Source: Spirosoma montaniterrae (GTDB lineage: Bacteria; Bacteroidota; Bacteroidia; Cytophagales; Spirosomataceae). Taken from it: 64,000 nucleotides of DNA. Location of the stretch: assembly GCF_001988955.1 (NCBI RefSeq), contig NZ_CP014263.1, forward strand, positions 1,426,001 through 1,490,000. The letters are read 5' to 3'. A program made the translations under genes and the position numbers. Within the stretch, counting starts at the first letter, position 1, and each line of letters begins with the position of its first letter. Shown in pieces: positions 33,728-42,771 of the stretch. Below the pieces are notes generated by a model. It saw only the letters and a list, made by a program, of their open reading frames with translations, searched no databases and was not told the DNA's origin.

Positions 33728-35263
33728 ATGCTAACTAAATGTACGCTCTTTCTCACCGCTGTCGGCTATTGCCTCAGCCATTCCCTTTACGCTCAGCCCC
33801 GCAGGCCACAACCCGATCCTGTGGCCCGCTACGACGCTTACGTGCAGCAGGCTCTGCGCGACTGGCGCGTGCCGGGTATGACTGTCACGGTCATTAAAAA
33901 CGGGAAGGTAGTGCTCAAAAAAGGGTACGGCGTTCGCGAATCAGGAACGACGCAATCCGTTGATTCACAGACGCTGTTTGCGATGGCATCGACCACCAAA
34001 GCTATGACGGCGGCCTGTCTGGGAATGCTCGTAGATGAAGGTAAACTGCGCTGGAACGATCCCGTTATCAACTACCTGCCCGATTTTCAGCTTTACGACC
34101 CCGCCGTAACCCGCGAGTTGCGGGTGCGCGATCTGCTACTGCATAACACAGGGGTGGGCAACGCAGATCTGCTGTGGACGATCATGCAGATTCCGCCCGA
34201 CGAAATACTGAACCGAATGCGGTACGTGAAACCGGCCTATTCGCTACGGTCGGGATTCATTTATCAGAATATCATGTACTTAGCTGCCGGAAAAGTAATT
34301 GAAAAAGTAAGCGGGATGCCGTGGGAGACGTTTATCCGGAAACGCATTTTCGAACCGCTGGGCATGACCCGTACCCGCGCCCTGTTCCGTGATGTAACCG
34401 ACGCTAACCGGGCCAAACCGCACGTGAACGTGAACGATACGGTGCGGGTCGTGAACAGCCGACAGGAAGAAAGCGCGGTCGATGCTGTTGGACCTGCCGG
34501 GTCGGTATGGTCGTGCCCCGACGATCTGACGGCCTGGATGCAGTGTATGCTCGATTCGGGGCGATATGCTGGTAAAACGCTACTCAAACCCGGCACGTGG
34601 GCCGAACTCTTCAAGCCGCAGACCATTGTAACCGATGCCCAGTTTTACCCAACGCAGGTGCTGACAAAGCCGGTCTGGAAAACCTACGCGCTGGGCTGGT
34701 TTCAGCACGACTACCGGGGGCATCGCGTTAATTTTCATACCGGAAGTTTAACAGGAATGATAGCACTTCACGCCCAACTGCCTGACTACAAGTTAGCTGT
34801 GTATGTGCAGGGCAATCTCGACCATGCCGAAGTGCGGCACGCGCTCATTTATCGGGCCTTCGATGAGTTTGCACTGAACCCCGCCAACGTAACGGGCCGG
34901 GACTGGAGTGCGGAGTTCCGTAAACTTTACGGATCGATTGAGCAGCAGGCCAAAGCCGCCCAAGCCAAAGCCGACAGCAGCCGTGTGCCGAACACTAAAC
35001 CCACGTTGCCACTTTCGGCTTACGTCGGCACATATACCGACCCGCTCTATGGTAAAATCGACGTTGCAATGCAGGATGGCTCGTTGCGCTTTTCGGCCAA
35101 TAACTTTACTACCGGACGGCTCAACCACTGGCATTACGATACATTCCGGCTTACCTACGACGATTTCTGGAGCGGCACCGATGCCGTTGTGTTTATCCTC
35201 GACGCACAGGGTAAAGTTGCCAAACTCAACTGGGCCGGGGGCGAACTGGTTCGTCAAAAATAA
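33728..35263 (+). CDS. Secreted serine hydrolase with DUF3471 tail
   Basis: The 511-residue protein has a Sec signal ending at LYAQ. The beta-lactamase fold shows S88-TTK (nucleophile S88, K91) and YQN (about 179-181) with a later HTGS in the KTG position. The last 100 residues match a DUF3471 lipocalin-like domain (YVGTYTDPLYGKIDV then SGTDAVVFIL). Such proteins hydrolyse D-amino-acid esters or peptides in the periplasm. It is divergent from higBA and converges with the LysR gene. Confidence 0.87.
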   Translation: MLTKCTLFLTAVGYCLSHSLYAQPRRPQPDPVARYDAYVQQALRDWRVPGMTVTVIKNGKVVLKKGYGVRESGTTQSVDSQTLFAMASTTKAMTAACLGMLVDEGKLRWNDPVINYLPDFQLYDPAVTRELRVRDLLLHNTGVGNADLLWTIMQIPPDEILNRMRYVKPAYSLRSGFIYQNIMYLAAGKVIEKVSGMPWETFIRKRIFEPLGMTRTRALFRDVTDANRAKPHVNVNDTVRVVNSRQEESAVDAVGPAGSVWSCPDDLTAWMQCMLDSGRYAGKTLLKPGTWAELFKPQTIVTDAQFYPTQVLTKPVWKTYALGWFQHDYRGHRVNFHTGSLTGMIALHAQLPDYKLAVYVQGNLDHAEVRHALIYRAFDEFALNPANVTGRDWSAEFRKLYGSIEQQAKAAQAKADSSRVPNTKPTLPLSAYVGTYTDPLYGKIDVAMQDGSLRFSANNFTTGRLNHWHYDTFRLTYDDFWSGTDAVVFILDAQGKVAKLNWAGGELVRQK

Positions 35264-35270
35264 GTGGAAT

Positions 35271-36176
35271 TCAGGTAGTGATGGCGAACGCTTCGGTTTC
35301 CAGTAGCGCAACGGTTTCGCGGCAGATAGCCAGGAAGTTGTGCAACACGGGGTTAAGGTCGTCGGTGCGCCAGATGACATACATATCCGTTTTTGTGGGC
35401 AGAGGCAAAAACCGTAGCCGCAGCGAGGAGCCATGCTGATAACTGATTGGCAAAATGGCTAACCCCAGCTCTTTTTCTACCAGACGCAGTACCGTGGCTC
35501 CATAATTGGCTTCGTACACTTTGTGCGGCAGATAACCCGACTGCTCGAACAAACCCATCAGAAGTCGCCCATAGTTCAGACTCGCGTCTAACGAGCAAAG
35601 AATGAACGACTCATGGCGGCATTGCTCAAGGCCGGTAAACGGCCCAGCCGCCAGCGGGTGCGTGTCGGGTACAACCAGTGCGAGCGATTCGGCGAACAGA
35701 TGCACCGACTGAATGCGAGAATCCGTGTTGACTTCGCGCGTTAATCCCACATCCACGCGGTGGCTCAACAGCGATTCAAACAACTCACGCTCACTGATTT
35801 CGGCCAGCGAGGTGGTTACGTCGGGGTAGCGACCTTTGAGCGTTACGAGCGTATCGGGCAGAATAGAATACAGGGCCGACCCCGGATGTCCGATGCGGAG
35901 CGTGCCAATCTGACCGTTGTGAACGCGCTGGGTTTGTGTCACAATGTCGGCTACAGTTAACCGCAGTTGCCGGGCCTGTGTGAGCAGGTAAGCACCAGCG
36001 GGTGTGAGGGCCACGTTTCGCTTGTCGCGTTTGAATAATAACACGCCCAGATCATCTTCCAACTGCTGAATCTGCCGACTCAGGGCGGGCTGAACAATCG
36101 CCATTTTTTCAGCCGCGCGCGAAAAATTCAACTCCTCGGCTACGGCTACGAAGAAGGCAAGCTGACGTAAGTCCAT
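35271..36176 (-). CDS. LysR-family transcriptional regulator
   Basis: The 301-residue protein has the usual wHTH at residues 1-60 (MDLRQLAFFVAVAEE, then RAAEKMAIVQPALSRQIQQLE in two pieces) and a substrate-binding domain to the end. A LysR protein typically controls the divergent gene; the divergent neighbour here is the small secreted protein at 36276. The intergenic region holds a clear direct repeat (36181 and 36211) and an inverted CCGCTAT/ATAGCGG pair that could be its operator. Confidence 0.9.
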   Translation of the reverse strand: MDLRQLAFFVAVAEELNFSRAAEKMAIVQPALSRQIQQLEDDLGVLLFKRDKRNVALTPAGAYLLTQARQLRLTVADIVTQTQRVHNGQIGTLRIGHPGSALYSILPDTLVTLKGRYPDVTTSLAEISERELFESLLSHRVDVGLTREVNTDSRIQSVHLFAESLALVVPDTHPLAAGPFTGLEQCRHESFILCSLDASLNYGRLLMGLFEQSGYLPHKVYEANYGATVLRLVEKELGLAILPISYQHGSSLRLRFLPLPTKTDMYVIWRTDDLNPVLHNFLAICRETVALLETEAFAITT

Positions 36177-36180
36177 TTAT

Positions 36181-36237
36181 GCATTTCCGCTATAAGATGA
36201 TGCGAAAGTAGCATTTCCAATTATAAATCAATAGCGG
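36181..36237. promoter_or_regulatory. Putative LysR operator
   Basis: GCATTTCCGCTATAA at 36181 and GCATTTCCAATTATAA at 36211 are nearly the same and 30 bases apart. In addition CCGCTAT (36187) pairs with ATAGCGG (36231). The region lies between divergent starts. Confidence 0.5.
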
Positions 36238-36275
36238 CTATTTTGTAAACGGTATCATGCAAAGCCGCATCGATC

Positions 36276-36674
36276 ATGAAAATGGTTTGTCTTTTACTCG
36301 TCGCGCTCAGTGGATTCAGTCCTGTTCTGGGGCAGGAAATTGGACATTACGACCTGTTGTCGGTTAACGAAGTCGTTCGCGGAGAAGGCTTTACGGTTAC
36401 TATTACGTCTACGAAGGCGCAAACGCTGGACGTAACCGTTGAGAAACCCGTTCGGGTGTTGTCGGTCATCAGCATTCGGTCGGCCAACCGGCAATTGCTC
36501 TGCTCAGAGCAGGCCAACCGGCTCGACGGCGGCTATCGCCGGTTGTTTAATCTGGCGCACCTCGAATCGGGCCGATACTGGCTGGAAATACGAGTCGGAA
36601 AAGCCCGAATCTGGCGCGAACTTCGACTCGAATCCATCGTACAACCGTCGTTTCGGACACTAACGATGAAGTAG
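36276..36674 (+). CDS. Small secreted beta-domain protein, paralog of the one at 19809
   Basis: The 132-residue protein has a Sec signal (MKMVCLLLVALSGFSPVLG) and one beta-sandwich domain ending LAHLESGRYWLEIRVGKA, the same design as the 19809 protein (LENGAYQLAVSVGN). The layout resembles T9SS sorting tails, but it stands alone. It is divergent from the LysR gene and may be under its control. Its function is unknown. Confidence 0.65.
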   Translation: MKMVCLLLVALSGFSPVLGQEIGHYDLLSVNEVVRGEGFTVTITSTKAQTLDVTVEKPVRVLSVISIRSANRQLLCSEQANRLDGGYRRLFNLAHLESGRYWLEIRVGKARIWRELRLESIVQPSFRTLTMK

Positions 36675-36679
36675 TCGGG

Positions 36680-39034
36680 CTATCGCGTCAGCACGACATA
36701 GCCGCGAATAACGGGTCGGTCGGGTACGGTATAGAGCGTATAGGGGTAAAGACCGGGCGGCATTTGTTCGCCCCTGAAAAGACCGTCGAAGGGCGTCGGA
36801 TAGCCGCGTTCGGAGCGGAAAATAACTTCGCCCCAACGGTTAAAAACCGTTACGATGGCGTCGGGAAAGGCGCGGATGCCCGGAATTGTCCAGACATCGT
36901 TCATGCCGTCGTTGTTGGGAGAAAAAGCGTCGGGTATCCACACTTGCTCCAGCACCGTGATATGGATGGTGTCGCGGGCTTCGCAGCCTGTCGCGTTTTT
37001 CACGCTGACAACATACTGAATATCATTTCGGATACTCAGCACAGTTGGATTGGCCGCGCTGGGGTCATCCAGAAACGTGCTGCCCGACCACGTAAACCCG
37101 TTCGGATTGCCCGTGTAGGCGGGGTCCATCGTGAACGTATTGCCCCGGTACGTCACCATCGAGTCGGGCAGCGTAATTGTCGGGATGGGTGCCACAATTG
37201 CCGTGCGGGTCGCTACGGTGCCGGTGCATTCCGGGGCGGCTTTCACGGTGTAAGTCAGGGTATGATTGCCCACCCCGGCCTGTTTGGGGCTAAAGCCAGC
37301 CTCATCGACGCCCGGCCCGGCAAACGCGCCCCCCGGTGGGCTACCCACGAGTGCATAGGCAGGGGCATCAGGCCCGCACACGCCCGGCAGCGAATCGAAC
37401 CGCACGTTGGGTGTAGGTAGCTGCGTGACAACGAACGGAGCCGACACGCCTTCGCACCCAAACAAATCCGTGGCCGTAACCACATAGCTGCCTGCCGTGC
37501 TGATTGAGAGTGGATTCGTAGCCGAAACGGCCTGTCCGTTAAACTGCCAGGCGTAGCGGGTTCCGCCCGATGCGGTTAAGGGTAGCGTACCGTTCGGGCA
37601 AAGGCGGCTCTGCCCGGAACCCGACTGAATAACGGCCTGCACAGCGGGCGACCGTTCGAGGTTAGCCGTGTCGGTTCTGAATAGGCAACCCAGCGTCGTA
37701 TGCGTCAACACGGCCCAGTAGCGGCCCGGTTCGGTCGTGCGCAGCGTATCGGCGGTTTGGCCGGGCAAGCGTTGGTTGTTTCGTTCCCAGCGATACGTTA
37801 CGGGGTCGGCAGTGTTGGCGGTCAGGCTTATGGCCCCGGTAGTGGCGCAGAGGTGGCCGCTGACCGAAAGTTTCGCCCCACTACCTACAACAGTGATTTT
37901 CAGCACCTCGGAGTTGCCAACTTTACTACACGTATTTTTGGTTGAAACCACCACGGTGTACTCACCTGACTCCCGCACGGCTAAAGTAGGCTGAGTGGCT
38001 CCGCTCAGATTGATGCCATCCCGACGCCATTGATAGTTCCAGTTTGCGTTGGCATTGGCAATGAGCACACTCGAATCGCCCCGGCAAATGGTAACGTCGC
38101 GCTGGGCAGGTGGCTGATTCCGAATCCGAACAACGGCATCGGGGGTGGTTACGGGCGGGCAGTCGATCACTAAAAACTGGAAGTCGCGCCGAACCTCACC
38201 GATTTTCACGCCATTACGGTACTCTGCCACGTTCACTGCAAATACAAACAACCCCAACTGATTGGCCGTAACCGACAACTGTCCCGTTTGCGGATCGACC
38301 CGTAGGGCCGGACTGCCGGGAATAGCGTTATCGGCACCGAATCCCGATGCCCAGATTACGTCGGGGTAGGGGGCTGGTGACACCTGCTGATTGCGGTCAT
38401 TTTTCTGGTTGAGGGGCGTTGCCATCGAGTAGCGCAGTTCGTCGCCGTCGGGATCGGTGCCGCCGAAAGGAAATACAAACGGCTCGCCCACGCAGATGTA
38501 TTCGCCATTGATAGGCGCAAAGCGGGGAGAGGAGTTGGCAACGTATTGACCGTTCTGCAACAGAGCCGGAAATTCGAGATAGAATGTGTAGCCGGTTTGA
38601 ACGGCGTTTACGATATTGTTGATACCGCCATTGCGGTTGCGGGTCTGGTAGGAAATGTAGTAGCCGCCGGGGTCGTCGTAGCGAGCGGGGTCGAGCTGGA
38701 TGTCAGCCGCAAACGTAGCGGCAATAAAGCGCAGATTGCGTTGGGCCGCGCAGGTTTCGTTGGCAAAAACAAGCGCTTTCCGCTGCCCGGTTTCGCTGAC
38801 CGAAAAGCTCATCATCAGCGTATTGTCGCGTTTGCGGAAAATACCCAGTACGCCACCCGCCTGCTGATCGGCCCGAAAACCTGCTTCGAGGTAATTGGTT
38901 ACAATAATACGAAACTGACCAGGCGTGTTGCCTATGGCCCGCATTTCGATCTCCCCGCCCACGTGGTGCGTGGCCCAGGCCGAAGCCGACAGAATCAGAA
39001 ACCAGCTACAAAAGAGTAAACGATTCAATCCCAT
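36680..39034 (-). CDS. T9SS type B sorted surface protein with Ig-like repeats
   Basis: The 784-residue protein has a Sec signal ending at SAWA. Ig/PKD-like modules fill the middle, with YQWRRDGINL, YRWERNNQRL and YAWQFNGQAV marking three of them and a Cys in most. The last 85 residues are the type B (gliding-motility) sorting domain: WIPDAFSPNNDGMNDVW, VTVFNRWGEVIF and a terminal GYVVLTR. The type IX secretion system should export and anchor it at the cell surface. It converges with the small protein at 36276, with 5 bases between the stops. Confidence 0.9.
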   Translation of the reverse strand: MGLNRLLFCSWFLILSASAWATHHVGGEIEMRAIGNTPGQFRIIVTNYLEAGFRADQQAGGVLGIFRKRDNTLMMSFSVSETGQRKALVFANETCAAQRNLRFIAATFAADIQLDPARYDDPGGYYISYQTRNRNGGINNIVNAVQTGYTFYLEFPALLQNGQYVANSSPRFAPINGEYICVGEPFVFPFGGTDPDGDELRYSMATPLNQKNDRNQQVSPAPYPDVIWASGFGADNAIPGSPALRVDPQTGQLSVTANQLGLFVFAVNVAEYRNGVKIGEVRRDFQFLVIDCPPVTTPDAVVRIRNQPPAQRDVTICRGDSSVLIANANANWNYQWRRDGINLSGATQPTLAVRESGEYTVVVSTKNTCSKVGNSEVLKITVVGSGAKLSVSGHLCATTGAISLTANTADPVTYRWERNNQRLPGQTADTLRTTEPGRYWAVLTHTTLGCLFRTDTANLERSPAVQAVIQSGSGQSRLCPNGTLPLTASGGTRYAWQFNGQAVSATNPLSISTAGSYVVTATDLFGCEGVSAPFVVTQLPTPNVRFDSLPGVCGPDAPAYALVGSPPGGAFAGPGVDEAGFSPKQAGVGNHTLTYTVKAAPECTGTVATRTAIVAPIPTITLPDSMVTYRGNTFTMDPAYTGNPNGFTWSGSTFLDDPSAANPTVLSIRNDIQYVVSVKNATGCEARDTIHITVLEQVWIPDAFSPNNDGMNDVWTIPGIRAFPDAIVTVFNRWGEVIFRSERGYPTPFDGLFRGEQMPPGLYPYTLYTVPDRPVIRGYVVLTR

Positions 39035-39151
39035 ACGCCAGCCCCGTTCGTTTCGTGTATAAAGTTAAAATCTTTACTCAGTTACGCGCTTCTTTGTCAG
39101 GAAGTTAATTAAGCGGTAGATAAATTAGGAAGTGGGGGTGAGATGCCAATA

Positions 39152-39182
39152 AAAATAGCCCCGGCTGATTATGCCGGGGCTT
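39152..39182 (-). terminator. Terminator of the YceI gene
   Basis: GCCCCGGC (39158-39165) pairs with GCCGGGGC (39173-39180); on the minus strand the stem is followed by TATTTTTATT. It lies about 58 bases after the YceI stop. Confidence 0.75.
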
Positions 39183-39238
39183 TCGGGATGTTCGGCGTAG
39201 TCGTCAATTACGCTCAACCGCAGAGCGATTGATCAATT

Positions 39239-39844
39239 TTACTTTTTCTCAGCCGTAGCTCCGTCCTGTTTTATAAATTCGGCGTTGGCCTTCAGTTCAA
39301 CTTCATCGCTCACGACCGTTACGGGAATGGTACCGAGCGAAAAATCAGACCGTTTGATCTGGCCGTTTACTTTAAAACCCACTTTATCCTGCTTGCCGTT
39401 GCGGCCTTCCTGCGTTACAGGCCCGTTCATGACCACGTCGAGCGTAACGGGTTTGGTGATGCCGTGCATGGTCAGGTTGCCCATCGCTTTGTATTTTTTG
39501 GCTTCTACTTTCTTGAACGACGTGCTTTTGAACGTTACGGTCGGGTTTTTGGCTGCGTCGAAGAAGTCGGGGCTTTTCAGGTGCGTGTCGCGCCGGTCGT
39601 TGTCGGTGTCGATGCTATTAACGTCGGCGGTCATTTCAAAGACCGCGTCGGAGAGGTCAGGCTTGCCTGATGTGATTTTGGCGTCGAAGGTTTTAAAATT
39701 ACCGTCTACCTCCGACAGCATCAGGTGCGTAACGGTGAAACCAACTTTGGCGTGCGATTTATCGACGTTCCAGGTCTGGGTTTGCGCCTGAGCGAAGGGC
39801 AGAGCGAGCAGGGCAACGAGTGGGGTAACAAGCAGGCGTTTCAT
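39239..39844 (-). CDS. YceI-family periplasmic protein
   Basis: The 201-residue protein starts at ATG 39844 (MKRLLVTPL), giving a Sec signal ending at AQAQ. The YceI lipocalin-like barrel follows: TWNVDKSHAKVGFTV, then VDGNFKTFDAKI, FFDAAKNPTVTFKST and a C-terminal KRSDFSLGTIPVTVVSDEV. YceI proteins bind isoprenoid or other lipophilic molecules in the periplasm. It is a lone gene; the 12-base ACAAGGATTGTT upstream (plus strand 39851) recurs before the S41 peptidase gene. Confidence 0.9.
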   Translation of the reverse strand: MKRLLVTPLVALLALPFAQAQTQTWNVDKSHAKVGFTVTHLMLSEVDGNFKTFDAKITSGKPDLSDAVFEMTADVNSIDTDNDRRDTHLKSPDFFDAAKNPTVTFKSTSFKKVEAKKYKAMGNLTMHGITKPVTLDVVMNGPVTQEGRNGKQDKVGFKVNGQIKRSDFSLGTIPVTVVSDEVELKANAEFIKQDGATAEKK

Positions 39845-39952
39845 GTTGATACAAGGATTGTTTTCAGGAGTTAAAGTTGGCAATCCGGGTAAACCTACTG
39901 AAATCAATCTGGCCGAATGCCTGATTTTGAGAGCTGAAGAGTTAATTTTTAA

Positions 39953-40052
39953 GTTTAAACGCAGAGGAGCAGAGATGGCGCGGAGAACGCAGAGTTTTTC
40001 ATGAGATATACTCTGTGCTCTCTGCGCTACCTCTGCTCCTCTGCGTTTAAAC
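39953..40052. repeat. ACGCAGAG-type inverted repeat, copy 1
   Basis: The left arm (39953-39994) and right arm (40011-40052) pair over about 42 bases with few mismatches; both contain GTTTAAACGCAGAGG or its complement. It lies upstream of YceI and downstream of the PepSY-like gene. Confidence 0.8.
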
Positions 40053-40056
40053 CTAC

Positions 40057-40872
40057 CTATCTCCGGCGTCGGTTGGCCTGGATGAATGCGCCATCGGCGG
40101 CAAACAGGAGTTCGACTATACCCCCGCTGCTGGCCTGAACAATTACTTTAAACTGGCCCGTGCTGCTTTTACCAGCGACTTTGATTGTTGAACCGGCATA
40201 GTTCGTATTGATGTAGGCCGTTACGTTGGTGGGCAACGCGCTGGTTTCGATAAGCGTATAGTTTCGACCAAGACCGCGTACAATCTCCTGCACAAACTTA
40301 CCAGTCGTATCGAACAGCAACGATTTGCGCTGGCCGTTCTGCGTAATCATCACGATATATCCCCGGTCGGGGTCGTTCACCGCCCCGTTGATGGTGGCAC
40401 TGGCGTAATTGGTGGTGATGTACGAGGTAATGGCAGCAGGCAGAGCCGATACCGCTACTTTCGCCAGACTGTCACGGTTGCTCCGGCCCGGTCCACCGTG
40501 ACCACGCCCCGGCCCGCCTTTGCCCCGCAGAGCCACTTCTTTGTTAAACGAACCATCGGCATTGAACAGCAAAGCTTTCCGACCATCGGCCTGTGTAATG
40601 GCAACTAAAAAATTGCCCGCGTCGTCTTTGGCGGCATAGTTGATGATGGCACTGGTGTACTTCGAGGTGATGTACGACGTAACGGTAGCGGGCAGAGCCG
40701 ACACGGCAACGCGGGTCAGGCTGTCGCGGCAGTGGAAGCCGGTCGAGTCAGCACTCAGTCGGGCCGCGTTTACGGCAGAAGCGGCATCGACCGTCAAACC
40801 TTCCTGCTGGTTGCAACTCCATAGCGTTAAGCCGAACAGGGCGATCAGGCTGCTAAAGATTAACTGTTTCAT
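40057..40872 (-). CDS. Lipoprotein with three PepSY-like repeats
   Basis: The 271-residue protein has a lipoprotein signal (LTLWSC, Cys at 20) and three repeats of about 64 residues (50-113, 134-197, 206-266). Each begins with a SALP motif (VAVSALP in the first two), then a SYIT-like strand and a QxDGRKxLLF-type hairpin. The second repeat differs in order from the first by only a few residues. This is a PepSY-like (DUF2874) arrangement. PepSY domains often inhibit peptidases or bind metals in the periplasm, so this could be a protease inhibitor or sensor; that is inference. Confidence 0.75.
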   Translation of the reverse strand: MKQLIFSSLIALFGLTLWSCNQQEGLTVDAASAVNAARLSADSTGFHCRDSLTRVAVSALPATVTSYITSKYTSAIINYAAKDDAGNFLVAITQADGRKALLFNADGSFNKEVALRGKGGPGRGHGGPGRSNRDSLAKVAVSALPAAITSYITTNYASATINGAVNDPDRGYIVMITQNGQRKSLLFDTTGKFVQEIVRGLGRNYTLIETSALPTNVTAYINTNYAGSTIKVAGKSSTGQFKVIVQASSGGIVELLFAADGAFIQANRRRR

Positions 40873-41045
40873 GGTTATTGTTTGGTTTACAGTAGCCGAT
40901 TACGCGGCCTGAAGCAGCTCCGTTGCAGTCACCCAAAAACTTTTTTAGTAGCGTATAAACACAATTTAACAAACGCCTTTCTCGTTCAGGCGCGAGTACC
41001 CCCAATCCCCTGAAGGGGGCACTCACACCGAATAAGCCAACGCGG

Positions 41046-42524
41046 TTATTGAATCGTTGGCAGCGTTTTCAACGCCTTAATCATGCGGCCACCCCCCGCT
41101 TTGCGCTCAATTGACGACCCAACAGACGTTAGCGGATTGGCCGTTACTGACGACGTTCGCCCACTCGATGTAGAGCCGCTGATCTGGGCCAGAGCCGCAC
41201 TGAGCAGAGCCTCACGGGTGTCGCCCAGCGGTAGCAGGTTGAGTGGCTCCGAAACGGTTACGTTGGGCGCGAAGCCGGTCCAGTAATCAGACTGATTCTG
41301 GCTGTTGAACGACCGGAATACGATGGGCTGCATACCCCATTTGATCTTACCCGTTTCGTCTTCAATCGTAATCGAACCTACGTTTTTGCCCGTGGTTGTC
41401 GTGCCAATCGTAATGACGGGCATATAGGGGCGCAGTCCATTGATAATCAATTCGCTGGCTGACGCTGTGTGGTCAGTGGTGAGCACATAAAGTCGAGTCA
41501 GATTGTTGCCGATGTTCTGTGGTTTATCCAGAAAATTCTGCACAAAAAAATCATCGCCTTCCTGCCTGCGTATGATGGGCGTAACGGTAGCGTTCCACTC
41601 TTCGCGGAAGAACAATTTGCTGGCATTCACGCCTTTGCCAATCAGACTGGCGAGGTTGGCCGACGATGACGTATAACCGCCTGGATTATAGCGCAGATCG
41701 AGCACAAGTTCATTCACGCCCTGCGCTTTGAAGCTGTTGAAAATGGCATCTAATTGGGCGTCGTATTCTTTGGCAGTACTGTTGTTGGCACCCGGCACAA
41801 ACTGATTATACACTACATAACCGACCTTACGACCGCCTACCGTGTAAATCGAATCTAAGAATACCGGGTTCTCCTGAAAAACCGTGGCCGTAACGGTGCG
41901 CGTCTGGTCGGTATCAGTAAGCGTAGTGCCAGTGGTTGTGGTGGTCGGCGTAGCTAAACCAAACGTGAACGTCGTAGAACCGCCAAAGAGCAGGTCGATG
42001 TAATTTGACCGGGTAAGCAGTTGACCGTTCACCTTCGAGATGATGTCGCCCCGCTTCAGACCCGAACGCTCGGCTGGCGAACCGGGCAGCACGTACAGCA
42101 CCTGCACGATGATGTTATCGGACCCCGCCGACCGCAGATAAAAATCGTATTCCATGCCGGTTGTCACCGATTGTCCGCTCAAACTGGCCTGAAGTTCGTC
42201 GGCACTTTCGTTAATCCACGAAAACCGGTCGCCGTTGGGATTGGTGGTGGCATTGAACTTATTTAGCAGCGAGTCGAAGAACTTGTCAGGTGTCAGTGTC
42301 AGGTCAGGATTGGCCGGAATTTTGGTATTCCAGTAATATAAATCCCGCATGTTTTCCAGAATCCATTCGTTTACGGTCTGATTGGCCGAAACGGTGCTCG
42401 TACTGGTAGGTGTAGTGCCCGACTGGGGCGTAACGTCGTCAGTTTCCTGTTTACAGGCGGTGAAGAGCAGCCCAAAACTGGCGACAAAGAGCCAACGGGC
42501 AACAAACGAGTTGTTAATTTTCAT
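41046..42524 (-). CDS. S41-family periplasmic protease lipoprotein
   Basis: The start at 42524 (MKINNSFVAR) gives a lipoprotein signal (FTACK); an ATG at 42587 would add 21 residues and lies behind the same 12-base leader as YceI, so the start is not certain. A PDZ domain (about residues 120-210, with AERSGLKRGDIISKVNG) precedes the S41 core. The catalytic Ser is in TASASELIING and the Lys in TTGKNVGS. S41 peptidases of this type cleave C-terminal tails of envelope proteins. It lies alone on the minus strand. Confidence 0.88.
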   Translation of the reverse strand: MKINNSFVARWLFVASFGLLFTACKQETDDVTPQSGTTPTSTSTVSANQTVNEWILENMRDLYYWNTKIPANPDLTLTPDKFFDSLLNKFNATTNPNGDRFSWINESADELQASLSGQSVTTGMEYDFYLRSAGSDNIIVQVLYVLPGSPAERSGLKRGDIISKVNGQLLTRSNYIDLLFGGSTTFTFGLATPTTTTTGTTLTDTDQTRTVTATVFQENPVFLDSIYTVGGRKVGYVVYNQFVPGANNSTAKEYDAQLDAIFNSFKAQGVNELVLDLRYNPGGYTSSSANLASLIGKGVNASKLFFREEWNATVTPIIRRQEGDDFFVQNFLDKPQNIGNNLTRLYVLTTDHTASASELIINGLRPYMPVITIGTTTTGKNVGSITIEDETGKIKWGMQPIVFRSFNSQNQSDYWTGFAPNVTVSEPLNLLPLGDTREALLSAALAQISGSTSSGRTSSVTANPLTSVGSSIERKAGGGRMIKALKTLPTIQ

Positions 42525-42738
42525 ACGATGAAGAAGCTTTGCCGACACGCACAGCCACGTGTCGTGGATAAAGGGTAATACGTTCATGTAACAAGGATTG
42601 TTGCATTATAAATCCATTAAATTAGTCAACTATTCGGTTGTGCCGACCAATGGCCCGGATGTGTCCACGAAGGCCCGAAACCGTTGGTTAGCCCGTTATT
42701 GGTCGGCAAAGGCGCGGTTTATGTCGGCAGAAACACAG

Positions 42739-42765
42739 TTGATTTCGTCGGGTTTTGTAGCTTGC
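42739..42765 (+). promoter_or_regulatory. Promoter for the second LytS/LytTR pair
   Basis: TTG (42739-42741) and TAGCTTGC (42758-42765, one mismatch in TAnnTTTG) are 16 bases apart. The ATG at 42772 follows after 6 bases. Confidence 0.4.
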
Positions 42766-42771
42766 TGACCC

